Assembly: GCA_021732805.1 (NCBI GenBank)
Contig: JAKFUJ010000178.1
Location: 1-7,731 of the forward strand
Direction: 5' to 3'
Length of the DNA stretch: 7,731 bases
Source of the DNA: Betaproteobacteria bacterium
GTDB taxonomy: Bacteria > Pseudomonadota > Gammaproteobacteria > Burkholderiales > SG8-41
Of this stretch, positions 1 to 6,633 are shown in pieces. The translations under genes were made by a program, and so were the position numbers. Every line of letters starts with the position of its first letter. Position 1 is the stretch's first letter. A model generated the notes under the pieces. It saw nothing but the letters and a program-made list of their open reading frames with translations. It did not search any database and had not been told where the DNA came from.

Positions 1-1
1 A

Positions 2-463
2 GCTGCCTGCGCGCCGGTGGAAGTCGATCTCACCGAGATAGCCCTTGGCGAGCGCAAAACCATTGAATGGCAGGGCAAGCCGGTGTGGATCGTGCGCCGC
101 ACCAAAGAAATGCTTGCCACCGTTCGCGCCAATGACGGCAATGTCGCTGATCCCAGTTCCAAGAAAAAAATGCAGCCGGATTATGCGACCAATGGAATGC
201 GCGCAATCAAGGACGAATTCCTGGTCGTTGTCGGCATCTGCACCCATCTCGGCTGTTCGCCGGTGGAAAAATTCGCCAAACAGGCCGAAGCCTTTGACCC
301 GAACTGGCTGGGCGGCTTTTATTGCCCGTGCCATGGCTCATTGTTCGACCTCGCGGGTCGTGTCTACAAGAACAAGCCCGCGCCCGACAATCTGGTGGTG
401 CCGCCGTACAAATACCTCTCCGACACACGCATCGTGATCGGCGAAGACAGCAAGGGAGCGTGA
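2..463 (+). CDS. petA: Rieske iron-sulfur subunit of cytochrome bc1 (5'-truncated)
   Basis: This is the C-terminal part (about 153 residues) of the ubiquinol-cytochrome c reductase iron-sulfur protein, which carries electrons from quinol at the Qo site to cytochrome c1 on the periplasmic side of the inner membrane. The open frame runs in from the left edge (first full codon at base 2). The N-terminal Tat-type membrane anchor, perhaps 40-50 residues, therefore lies outside the window. Both cluster-binding boxes are intact: CTHLGC (codons from base 239) and CPCHGS (codons from base 323). These give the two Cys and two His [2Fe-2S] ligands plus the disulfide-forming cysteines. The conserved tail (PAPDNLVVPPY) follows. 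The gene stops at TGA 461-463, just upstream of petB, so petA, petB and petC are almost certainly cotranscribed. The family call is very secure. Confidence 0.97.
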   Translation, partial: AACAPVEVDLTEIALGERKTIEWQGKPVWIVRRTKEMLATVRANDGNVADPSSKKKMQPDYATNGMRAIKDEFLVVVGICTHLGCSPVEKFAKQAEAFDPNWLGGFYCPCHGSLFDLAGRVYKNKPAPDNLVVPPYKYLSDTRIVIGEDSKGA

Positions 464-468
464 GCAAA

Positions 469-1890
469 ATGGCTGCGACCCCCAAACAACCCGTGCAGTT
501 TTCCGGCGCCGGCCCGCTCAACGCCCCGATCAGCGGCGTGCTGACCTGGGTCGATCAGCGTTTTCCGCTGATGTCGCTGTGGCGCGACCACATCTCGCAA
601 TATTACGCGCCGAAAAATTTCAATTTCTGGTATTTCTTCGGCTCACTGGCAATGCTGGTGCTGGTGATCCAGATCGTCACCGGTATTTTCCTGGTGATGC
701 ATTACAAGCCGTCGGCGGCTGAAGCCTTTGCTTCAGTCGAGTACATCATGCGTGATGTGCCGATGGGCTGGTTCATTCGTTACATGCACTCGACCGGCGC
801 CTCGGCGTTTTTCATCGTGATCTATCTGCACATGTTCCGCGGCCTGATGTACGGCTCGTACCGCCAGCCGCGCGAGCTGATCTGGATTTTCGGCATGCTG
901 ATCTATCTGAGCCTGATGGCCGAGGCGTTTTTCGGCTATTTGCTGCCGTGGGGTCAGATGTCGTTCTGGGGCGCGCAGGTGATCATCAACCTGTTTGACG
1001 CGCTGCCGCTGATCGGGCCCGACCTGTCGACCTGGATCCGCGGTGACTTCGTGATTTCGGACGCCACGCTGAACCGCTTTTTTGCGTTCCACGTCATCGC
1101 GCTGCCGCTGGTGCTGCTCGGCCTCGTTGCCGCGCACATCATGGCGCTGCATGAAGTGGGCTCAAACAATCCGGACGGCATCGAGATCAAGAAACACAAG
1201 GACGCGCAGGGCCATCCGCTCGACGGCATTCCCTTCCATCCGTATTACACGGTCAAGGACATCCTCGGCACCGTGGTGTTCCTGTTCCTGTTCTTCCTGG
1301 TGGTGTTCTTCGCGCCGGAGATGGGTGGCTACTTCCTCGAGTTCAACAACTTCATCCCGGCCGACTCGCTGAAGACGCCGCCGCACATTGCCCCGGTGTG
1401 GTACTTCACGCCGTACTACTCGATCCTGCGCGCGATCACCGAAGATTTCATGCTGGTGTTGGCGATCGGCGTCGCCGCGTATGTGGTGCTGATCTGGCTG
1501 ACCGCGCGCGATATGCGCGTGAAGCTGGCCGCATCAGTGATCGGCTTGGTGGTGATCGTATTGATGAAGGGCGGGCCGCTGGCGATCGAGGCGAAAGTCT
1601 GGGGCGTGGCGGCGATGGGTGCCGCGACGCTGATTTTCTTCCTGATGCCGTGGCTGGACCGCAGCCCGGTGAAGTCGATCCGTTACAAGGGACCGATGTT
1701 CAAGGCCGCGCTGACGATTTTTGTTATCGTGTTTCTGGTGCTCGGTTATTACGGCACACAGACGGTGACGCCGGCCGGCACCCTCATTTCGCAGGTCGGC
1801 ACGCTGATCTATTTCGCGTTCTTCCTGTTGATGCCCTGGTATTCGGTCATGGACAAGACCCAGCCCGAGCCCGACCGGGTGACCATGTGA
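469..1890 (+). CDS. petB: Cytochrome b subunit of the bc1 complex
   Basis: The 473-residue membrane subunit of complex III holds hemes bL and bH and forms the quinol-oxidising (Qo) and quinone-reducing (Qi) sites. Heme ligands are visible as H107 and H121 in helix B and H208 and H223 in helix D. GYLLPWGQMSFWGA (156-169) is the conserved Qo segment. The Qo ef-loop motif reads PVWY (309-312) instead of the common PEWY. Eight or more hydrophobic segments are evident, and the C-terminus adds further membrane spans (about 353-367, 378-394, 413-429, 440-458), giving the long form. The ATG at 469 is chosen because AAGGGAG (452-458) lies 10 bases upstream. A GTG at 460, overlapping the petA stop as GTGA, would add VSK but sits too close to that ribosome site. 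The gap to petA is 5 bases, so translation is probably coupled. Confidence 0.96.
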   Translation: MAATPKQPVQFSGAGPLNAPISGVLTWVDQRFPLMSLWRDHISQYYAPKNFNFWYFFGSLAMLVLVIQIVTGIFLVMHYKPSAAEAFASVEYIMRDVPMGWFIRYMHSTGASAFFIVIYLHMFRGLMYGSYRQPRELIWIFGMLIYLSLMAEAFFGYLLPWGQMSFWGAQVIINLFDALPLIGPDLSTWIRGDFVISDATLNRFFAFHVIALPLVLLGLVAAHIMALHEVGSNNPDGIEIKKHKDAQGHPLDGIPFHPYYTVKDILGTVVFLFLFFLVVFFAPEMGGYFLEFNNFIPADSLKTPPHIAPVWYFTPYYSILRAITEDFMLVLAIGVAAYVVLIWLTARDMRVKLAASVIGLVVIVLMKGGPLAIEAKVWGVAAMGAATLIFFLMPWLDRSPVKSIRYKGPMFKAALTIFVIVFLVLGYYGTQTVTPAGTLISQVGTLIYFAFFLLMPWYSVMDKTQPEPDRVTM

Positions 1891-1900
1891 CTGTAAAAAT

Positions 1901-2653
1901 ATGAATAAAATCAACAAGTTATATTCAATCCTGCTGCTGGTTCCCGCGCTCGCACTGGCTGCCGGCGATCACGTCAGGCTGGACCGTGCGCCGATCAATG
2001 AAGACGATCAGGCGTCGTTGCAACGCGGCGCACGGCATTTTGTCAATTACTGCCTGAACTGTCACAGCGCGAATTACATGCGTTTCAACCGCTTGCGGGA
2101 CATTGGTCTCAGCGAAATGCAGATTCGCGACAACCTGATTTTCACCGGGGTCAAAGTCGGCGATCTGATGAAAATCGCGATGGATCCGAAGGATGCCAAG
2201 GCCTGGTTCGGCGCAACGCCGCCGGATCTGTCGGTGATTGCGCGCTCGCGCGCCTCCGAAGCCGGCAGCGGCGCCGACTGGCTGTATACCTATCTGCGCG
2301 GCTTCTACCGCGACCCTGAACGCCCCACCGGTTGGAACAACACCGTGTACGCCAATGTCGGGATGCCGCATGTGCTGTGGGAACTGCAGGGCGAGCAGGT
2401 GCTGGCCGAGCGCAAGGTGCGCGGCGACGGTTTCATGAAAACCGAAATGGCATTGAAGCTCGACAAACCCGGCACAATGACACCGGCCGAGTACGACCAG
2501 ATGGCCGCCGACCTGGTGAACTATCTGGTGTTTATGGGTGAACCGGTGCGCGGCAATCGCAAGACCATCGGCATGTTTGTGCTGCTGGCCCTGGGCGTGC
2601 TGTTCATTTTCGCCTATGCACTGAAGAAGGAATACTGGAAAGACGTGCACTGA
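1901..2653 (+). CDS. petC: Cytochrome c1 subunit of the bc1 complex
   Basis: The 250-residue c-type cytochrome accepts electrons from the Rieske protein and passes them to soluble cytochrome c or another periplasmic acceptor. The N-terminus is a Sec signal peptide (about 1-21, ending ALALAAG), so the domain folds in the periplasm where heme is attached. The heme-binding box CLNCH is at 51-55. The cytochrome c1 hallmarks ATPPDLSVIAR (105-115) and NVGMPHVLW (152-160) follow, with M155 the likely sixth heme ligand. A single C-terminal membrane span (about 223-241) ends in a basic tail and anchors the protein. It starts 10 bases after petB with little Shine-Dalgarno sequence (only A-rich bases before ATG), which fits coupled translation as the third gene of petABC. 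Length and domain order are normal for proteobacteria. Confidence 0.96.
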   Translation: MNKINKLYSILLLVPALALAAGDHVRLDRAPINEDDQASLQRGARHFVNYCLNCHSANYMRFNRLRDIGLSEMQIRDNLIFTGVKVGDLMKIAMDPKDAKAWFGATPPDLSVIARSRASEAGSGADWLYTYLRGFYRDPERPTGWNNTVYANVGMPHVLWELQGEQVLAERKVRGDGFMKTEMALKLDKPGTMTPAEYDQMAADLVNYLVFMGEPVRGNRKTIGMFVLLALGVLFIFAYALKKEYWKDVH

Positions 2654-2670
2654 CTTTCAGGCGACCGCCG

Positions 2671-2698
2671 GGGCCGTGCACATCAATTGTCACGGCCC
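2671..2698 (+). terminator. Hairpin after petC, possible weak stop or mRNA processing site
   Basis: A perfect 8-bp stem, GGGCCGTG (2671-2678) with CACGGCCC (2691-2698), lies 17 bases after the petC stop. The 12-base loop can pair a little further (ACA with TGT). No T-run follows directly (next bases GTCCTTG), so it is not a standard intrinsic terminator. It may stabilise the petABC mRNA 3' end or give partial termination before sspA. The role is inferred; the stem is seen directly. Confidence 0.35.
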
Positions 2699-2781
2699 GT
2701 CCTTGCTCCACGTTCCTTTGGTTCCTCTGGCACAGGCCTTTTTGAATGAGCGACCCGCTGTCCCGTTACGGATAAAACACC

Positions 2782-3381
2782 ATGATGACACTCTACTCAG
2801 GCACCACCTGCCCCTTCAGCCAGCGCTGCCGCTTCGTGCTCTACGAAAAAGGCATGGATTTCCAGATCATCGACGTCGACCTGTTCAACAAGCCGGAAGA
2901 CCTGGCGGTGATGAATCCGTACAACCAGGTGCCGGTGCTGGTCGAACGCGACCTGATCCTCTACGAATCGAACATCATCAACGAATACATCGACGACCGC
3001 TTCCCGCATCCGCAACTGATGCCTGCGGATCCGGTGATGCGCGCGCGGGCGCGGCTGTTCCTGTACCGTTTCGAGCAGGAAATGTTTTCGCACGTCATCC
3101 ACATCGAGAAGGGCACGCAGAAACAGGCCGACAAGGGCCGCCAGACCATCCGCGACAGCCTGACCCAGATTGCACCGGTGTTTGCCAAGCAGAAATACAT
3201 GCTGGGCGAGGAGTTTTCAATGCTGGATGTGGCGATTGCGCCGCTGCTGTGGCGTCTGGACCATTACGGCATCCAGCTCGGCAAGCAGGCCGCGCCGCTG
3301 ATGAAATACGCCGAGCGCCTGTTCAGCCGTCCCGCTTACATCGACGCGCTGACCGCCTCCGAAAAGGTGATGCGGAAATAG
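2782..3381 (+). CDS. sspA: Stringent starvation protein A (GST-fold RNA polymerase-associated regulator)
   Basis: This 199-residue protein has a thioredoxin-like N-terminal domain (about 1-75) and an all-helical glutathione-S-transferase C-terminal domain (about 85-195). The N-terminal half shows TCPFSQRCRF (9-18), the cis-proline segment NQVPVL (48-53) and ESNIINEYID (62-71). The PHP motif at 75-77 sits where E. coli SspA has its conserved surface patch needed for transcription activation. SspA of E. coli (212 residues) binds RNA polymerase and acts in stationary phase and acid stress rather than as a GST enzyme. Position after petABC and before sspB supports SspA over an ordinary GST. The start is ATG 2782, with a second ATG directly after it at 2785; only a weak GGA lies upstream. 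It may be read from petABC or from its own promoter in the 128-base gap, where I see no convincing -35/-10 pair. Confidence 0.9.
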   Translation: MMTLYSGTTCPFSQRCRFVLYEKGMDFQIIDVDLFNKPEDLAVMNPYNQVPVLVERDLILYESNIINEYIDDRFPHPQLMPADPVMRARARLFLYRFEQEMFSHVIHIEKGTQKQADKGRQTIRDSLTQIAPVFAKQKYMLGEEFSMLDVAIAPLLWRLDHYGIQLGKQAAPLMKYAERLFSRPAYIDALTASEKVMRK

Positions 3382-3388
3382 GACCCCG

Positions 3389-3480
3389 GTGATGAGCGAT
3401 GAGCGAGGAATGATGAGCGAAACCCCGTGGATGCGGGTTGGTTTGCGCCCATCACTCATCACTCATCATTCATCACTCGC
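3389..3480 (+). repeat. Long imperfect inverted repeat of GATGA/TCATC units between sspA and sspB
   Basis: The sspA-sspB gap is almost entirely one fold-back element. The left arm (3389-3419) is made of GATGAGC-like units, for example GTGATGAGCGATGAGC at its start. The right arm (3446-3476) is made of ATCACTC-like units. Antiparallel alignment over 31 positions gives 25 Watson-Crick pairs, one G-T pair and five mismatches. After a one-base bulge, five more pairs (3420-3424 with 3440-3444) close a loop of about 15 bases. Within each arm the 7-8-base unit is itself directly repeated. No T-run follows, so it is not an ordinary terminator. The right arm ends 10 bases before the sspB ATG, and no Shine-Dalgarno sequence is visible there. 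Confidence 0.8.
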
Positions 3481-3486
3481 CTGATC

Positions 3487-3921
3487 ATGGCCGAACGTTC
3501 GACCAAGCCGTACTTGATCCGTGCCATCCACGAGTGGGCGTGCGACAGCGGGCTGACCCCGTACCTGTCGGTGAAGGTGGATGAAAACACGCGGGTGCCG
3601 GCGGAGCATGTCAAAAACGGCGAGATCGTGCTCAACTTGAGTTACGACGCGACGCACAAGCTGACCATCGGCGCCGACCTGATCCAGTTTTCCGCGCGTT
3701 TCGGCGGTGTTTCCCGCGAATGCTCGGTTCCGCTGTCTGCCGTGCAGGGCATTTTCGCGCGGGAAAATGGTCAGGGCCTTTTTTTCCCCGACGAAACGCA
3801 GACCCAGTCGACGCTTCCCCCCGGTGTTGCAATGCCTTCTGTCAAGCCCGAGAAACCCGACGATCCCAAACCCGATGCGCCGCCGCCCGGCGGCCGGCCG
3901 CGCCTGCAGGTCGTAAAGTAA
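3487..3921 (+). CDS. sspB: ClpXP specificity-enhancing factor (SspB)
   Basis: This 144-residue adaptor binds ssrA-tagged proteins and tethers them to ClpX for degradation. The folded substrate-binding domain is at about 5-105: it opens KPYLIRAIHEWACDSG and contains the conserved TPYLSVKVD and GEIVLNLS strands and FSARFGG. A Pro/Asp-rich flexible linker follows (about 105-130). The last residues, GGRPRLQVVK, match the known C-terminal ClpX-binding module (the E. coli protein ends in a similar LRVVK). ATG 3487 is chosen because it begins the family-typical MxxxxKPYLIRA. An in-frame ATG at 3427 would only translate the repeat arm into MDAGWFAPITHHSSFITRLI, which is not family-like. No clear ribosome site precedes 3487, so translation may depend on the hairpin upstream bringing sspA and sspB close. 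Confidence 0.93.
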   Translation: MAERSTKPYLIRAIHEWACDSGLTPYLSVKVDENTRVPAEHVKNGEIVLNLSYDATHKLTIGADLIQFSARFGGVSRECSVPLSAVQGIFARENGQGLFFPDETQTQSTLPPGVAMPSVKPEKPDDPKPDAPPPGGRPRLQVVK

Positions 3922-4024
3922 ACCTGTTGTATATCGGGTTGTCGCACAAGTGGTGGGAGAAGTGGCTGAATTTAAAGCGGATTCATGGGTTTCCCCGGTT
4001 GGTCGAATGAACTGCCCGCACGCA

Positions 4025-4054
4025 TTGACACGCCTCGCTTTCCGGCAGCAGAAT
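4025..4054 (+). promoter_or_regulatory. Candidate sigma70 promoter for the amidohydrolase gene
   Basis: A perfect -35 hexamer, TTGACA (4025-4030), is followed after 18 bases by CAGAAT (4049-4054), a 4/6 match to TATAAT. Transcription would start near 4061 and leave a leader of about 90 bases before the amidohydrolase ATG. The 230-base gap it sits in (3922-4151) is otherwise non-coding. The weak -10 makes this a moderate call. Confidence 0.4.
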
Positions 4055-4064
4055 CCTCACACGC

Positions 4065-4108
4065 CGTTTCGCAGAAACGCTTGAAAAATTCTTGCCGTTC
4101 AAACGGCA
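4065..4108 (+). other. Two small leader hairpins before the amidohydrolase
   Basis: Two short perfect stems lie in the predicted 5' leader. One is CGTTTC (4065-4070) with GAAACG (4074-4079) over a 3-base loop. The other is TGCCGT (4093-4098) with ACGGCA (4103-4108) over a TCAA loop. Neither is followed by a T-run, so neither looks like a terminator. They could affect mRNA stability or translation, or be fortuitous. Confidence 0.35.
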
Positions 4109-4140
4109 GTCCGGCGGATGCTCAGTGCGTTTAACCCATC

Positions 4141-4145
4141 AGGAG
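4141..4145 (+). promoter_or_regulatory. Ribosome binding site fixing the amidohydrolase start
   Basis: AGGAG lies 6 bases before ATG 4152. This supports that start over the in-frame ATG at 4092, which has no such site. Confidence 0.75.
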
Positions 4146-4151
4146 CCGCAC

Positions 4152-5660
4152 ATGCTTACCCCAGAGGAACTCGCCCAGCTAGTGCCCGCCGAGTCGACTA
4201 TTTTCCCGTCGCCGATCCCGACGCAGTGCATTTCCAGTGATGAATACATGCCGACGCCGCAGACCGAGAAGCAGCGCGAGTTTGAAGCGCGCGTAAAAAC
4301 ACTCGGCGCCGAACTGGCCAAGAAGCAGGGCGTCACCCGCCGGCGCTTTTTCAAGAGCGCAGCCGGCATGGCGGCTGCTTTTGTCGCGATGAACGACACC
4401 TACGGCCCGCTCTACGCGGTGAGTCGCGCCGAAGCGGCAACACCCGACATGGCCAATGAGCGCGCCAATGCGCTGAAAAGCCAGTTCATCATGGACATGC
4501 ATACCCATTTTCTGCGTGACGACACCCGCATCATGGGCTTCGTCGCCCAGCGTGAAGCGGTGGGCAAGGCCGGCTGGAATCCGCTGCTCGCCGGCAAACC
4601 GCAGACCATTGAGGACCTGAAGTTTCCCAACTACTTCAAGGAAATCTACCTCGACTCCGATACCAAGATCGCGCTGATTTCCGGATCAGGATCGGAAGAA
4701 CCCCGCGACTGGTTCCTGACCAATGAGATGAAGGACGATGCGCGCACCAAGGTCAACAAGCAGGCCGGCACCAAGCGCATGTATTCCCATGCCATTTTCA
4801 TGCCGGGCCTGCCGGGATGGCTGGACAAGGTGGATCATGACCTGGAGAGGCTCAAGCCCGATTCGTTCAAGGGTTACACCGTCGGCGACAACACCAACAA
4901 GCAGCTTGCCAAACATCCGTGGCGCCTCGACGATGAGAAGCTGCTGTATCCGTTTTACGAAAAACTGGTCAAGGCGTCGAAAACCACGCCGAGCCTGCGT
5001 AATGTCTGTTTCCACAAGGGCCTGTATCCGCCCGCGACCGCCAAGCAGTTCCCCGAGCTGCTGCAGTACGCCGACGTGCGTGACGTGGGCAAGGCGGCGA
5101 AGGACTGGCCGCAGCTGAATTTCATCTGCTACCACTCGGCGTTCCGTTTCACTGGCGGCGCGTACAAGGTGGGCATGGAGCAGTTCGAGCAGACCGGGCG
5201 CATCGACTGGGTCACCGACCTCTCGGAGATTCCGGCGAAGTTCGGCGTGAAAAACGTCTACGGCGATGTCGGCCAGTTGTTTGCCCAGAGCACCGTGGCC
5301 GAACCGCGGCTGTGCGCGGCGATGATGGGCCAGTTGGTCAAGGGCCTCGGCGCCGATCACGTGGTGTGGGGCACCGATGCGGTATGGACCGGTGCGCCGC
5401 AATGGCAGATCGAGGCGCTGCGCCGGCTGGAAATCCCGGAGGACATGCGGCAGAAATACGGCTTCGCGATGCTGGGCGCGGCCGACGGTCCGGTCAAACG
5501 CGCGATTTTCGGCGAGAACAATGCCCGGCTCTACGGCGTCACGGCGCAGCATCGCGCATCACTGGTCAACGACCGGTTTGCGCTGGCCAAGCAGGCGTAT
5601 GACCGAGAAGGCGGTGACCGCACCAACATGGCCTACGGGTATGCGATAAAAAACACCTGA
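4152..5660 (+). CDS. Tat-exported amidohydrolase-2 family metal-dependent hydrolase
   Basis: This 502-residue protein combines a twin-arginine export signal with an amidohydrolase-2 TIM-barrel. The signal motif TRRRFFK is at 62-68, followed by a short hydrophobic stretch (about 70-80) and a possible Ala-rich cleavage region near 93-97. Metal-ligand positions expected for the family are visible: HTH (117-119) on the first strand, H288 (CFHKG), H328 (CYHSA) and D409 (WGTDAVW). The C-terminal part (PVKRAIFGENNARLYGV, 447-463) is typical of this family. Family members hydrolyse or decarboxylate small organic acids; the substrate here cannot be told from sequence. Odd feature: about 60 polar residues precede the Arg pair, far more than a usual Tat n-region. 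The gene is apparently monocistronic, with its own promoter candidate and a strong terminator, and converges with the dioxygenase gene. Confidence 0.85.
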   Translation: MLTPEELAQLVPAESTIFPSPIPTQCISSDEYMPTPQTEKQREFEARVKTLGAELAKKQGVTRRRFFKSAAGMAAAFVAMNDTYGPLYAVSRAEAATPDMANERANALKSQFIMDMHTHFLRDDTRIMGFVAQREAVGKAGWNPLLAGKPQTIEDLKFPNYFKEIYLDSDTKIALISGSGSEEPRDWFLTNEMKDDARTKVNKQAGTKRMYSHAIFMPGLPGWLDKVDHDLERLKPDSFKGYTVGDNTNKQLAKHPWRLDDEKLLYPFYEKLVKASKTTPSLRNVCFHKGLYPPATAKQFPELLQYADVRDVGKAAKDWPQLNFICYHSAFRFTGGAYKVGMEQFEQTGRIDWVTDLSEIPAKFGVKNVYGDVGQLFAQSTVAEPRLCAAMMGQLVKGLGADHVVWGTDAVWTGAPQWQIEALRRLEIPEDMRQKYGFAMLGAADGPVKRAIFGENNARLYGVTAQHRASLVNDRFALAKQAYDREGGDRTNMAYGYAIKNT

Positions 5661-5678
5661 GCGGCAATGTGTTTGATC

Positions 5679-5709
5679 ACGGCGCGGATGAAAATCCGCG
5701 CCGTTTTTT
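5679..5709 (+). terminator. Strong intrinsic terminator after the amidohydrolase gene
   Basis: An 11-bp perfect stem (5679-5689 with 5694-5704), mostly G-C, is capped by a GAAA tetraloop and followed by TTTTTT (5704-5709). It starts 18 bases after the amidohydrolase stop. Read from the other strand the hairpin has no T-run after it (GATCAAACA), so it should end + strand transcription best. It may only weakly stop the convergent dioxygenase transcript. Confidence 0.93.
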
Positions 5710-5730
5710 CAGATGACGATGCGGTTTGTT

Positions 5731-6588
5731 TCAGTAGGGGACGTCGCCCGCGATGGTCGTCCGGTGCATGTGGCGCCGCACCGAGAAATCATAGTCGGCC
5801 AGCGCGTAGTGCATGGTGCAGCGGTTATCCCAGAAAATGAGATCGTGCGGACGCCATTGATGGCGGTAGATGAATTCTGGCCGTGTCGAGTGGCGGAACA
5901 GGAAGTCGAGTATGGGCTGGCTTTCCTCCCGCGGCATGCCGACGATACCGGTGGTGAAGCCCGGATTCACGTAGAGCGCTTTTTTGCCGGTGACGGAGTG
6001 CGTGCGCACCATGGGCTGTTCGACCGGCGGTGTTTTTGCCCGCTGCTCGGGGGTCAGCGGCGGACGTTCCTTGAGGTGGGCGAAATAGGTGTCGTATGCA
6101 TTGCTGTAGTCGTGTACGGCGTTGAGTCCGCCGATAAAATTTTTCATGACATCCGACAGCGCGTTGTAGGCCTGGTACATGTTGGCCCACATCGTATCGC
6201 CGCCGATTTTCGGCATTTCGTGGCACAACAGCAGAGAACCCATTGACGGCTTGGGCATGTACGAGAGGTCGGAATGCCAGTACTGACCGGCATACACGGC
6301 GCCCTTGATTTTGCCTTCCTCCTTGACGTTCGATACGACGAAAATTTCCGGATGACCCGGCAAATTGAAATCACCGACCACATGCGCTTCCAGCGGGCCG
6401 AACTGGCGGCTGAACGCGATGTGTTGCTCCGGCGAGAGTCTGGCATCGCGGAACAGCAGAATGCCGTTTTCGCCCAGCGCCTGATGCAATTCCTGCACCC
6501 GGTCGGCGCCCAGAGGCTGAGTAATATCCAGACCCGAGACCTCGGCGCCGCAAGCGGGCGACAGGCGGCGGATTGATGCGATCGTCAT
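5731..6588 (-). CDS. TauD/TfdA-family Fe(II)/2-oxoglutarate-dependent dioxygenase
   Basis: This 285-residue cytoplasmic enzyme of the TauD/TfdA family couples oxidative decarboxylation of 2-oxoglutarate to hydroxylation of a substrate, often a sulfonate, sulfate ester or aryloxy acid that then falls apart. The iron triad is H105 and D107 (WHSD) plus H260 (TMHYALADY). 2-oxoglutarate contacts are T132 (GGDTMW), R272 and R276 (RRHMHR). By memory-based alignment with E. coli TauD, its sulfonate-contacting His70 is kept (H69). The residues that hold the taurine amine (Tyr73, Asn95, Ser158) become G72, G101 and A164, so taurine itself is an unlikely substrate. ATG 6588 has an excellent AGGAGG five bases upstream. 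It lies 45 bases after the regulator gene, in likely operon arrangement. Length is normal, and the family call is firm. Confidence 0.93.
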   Translation of the reverse strand: MTIASIRRLSPACGAEVSGLDITQPLGADRVQELHQALGENGILLFRDARLSPEQHIAFSRQFGPLEAHVVGDFNLPGHPEIFVVSNVKEEGKIKGAVYAGQYWHSDLSYMPKPSMGSLLLCHEMPKIGGDTMWANMYQAYNALSDVMKNFIGGLNAVHDYSNAYDTYFAHLKERPPLTPEQRAKTPPVEQPMVRTHSVTGKKALYVNPGFTTGIVGMPREESQPILDFLFRHSTRPEFIYRHQWRPHDLIFWDNRCTMHYALADYDFSVRRHMHRTTIAGDVPY

Positions 6589-6593
6589 GTTGT

Positions 6594-6599
6594 CCTCCT
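6594..6599 (-). promoter_or_regulatory. Ribosome binding site of the dioxygenase gene
   Basis: On the minus strand AGGAGG lies five bases (ACAAC) before the ATG at 6588. This is a consensus Shine-Dalgarno that fixes the start and suggests efficient translation as the second gene after the GntR regulator. Confidence 0.85.
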
Positions 6600-6633
6600 G
6601 GTAATTGCTGGTTGACGGGGGCCGGCGTGAGGC

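Noticed and set aside
460..468. GTG at 460 as the petB start, giving a GTGA overlap with petA
   Set aside because: The AAGGGAG at 452-458 would leave a one-base spacer to GTG, while ATG 469 has a workable 10-base spacer.
2738..2746. CCTTTTTG T-run in the petC-sspA gap as a terminator tail
   Set aside because: It is about 40 bases from the hairpin at 2671-2698 and has no good stem directly before it.
2676..3392. 238-codon open frame on the + strand overlapping sspA
   Set aside because: It is a frame-shifted shadow of sspA with an Arg/Pro-rich translation typical of out-of-frame GC-rich DNA.
3952..4020. tRNA-like look of the stretch after sspB (GTGGCTGAATTTAAAGCGG and GGTCGAATGAAC)
   Set aside because: I could not fold an acceptor stem, anticodon arm or proper TTCGA T-arm, so it is not supported as a tRNA or an attachment-site remnant.
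4686..5552. 288-codon open frame on the minus strand
   Set aside because: It is antisense to the amidohydrolase gene, whose motifs and ribosome site are clear. The product has no recognisable domain and no ribosome site was found.
5713..6246. 177-codon open frame on the + strand
   Set aside because: It is antisense to the dioxygenase gene and begins right after the terminator. It has no ribosome site and no family resemblance.
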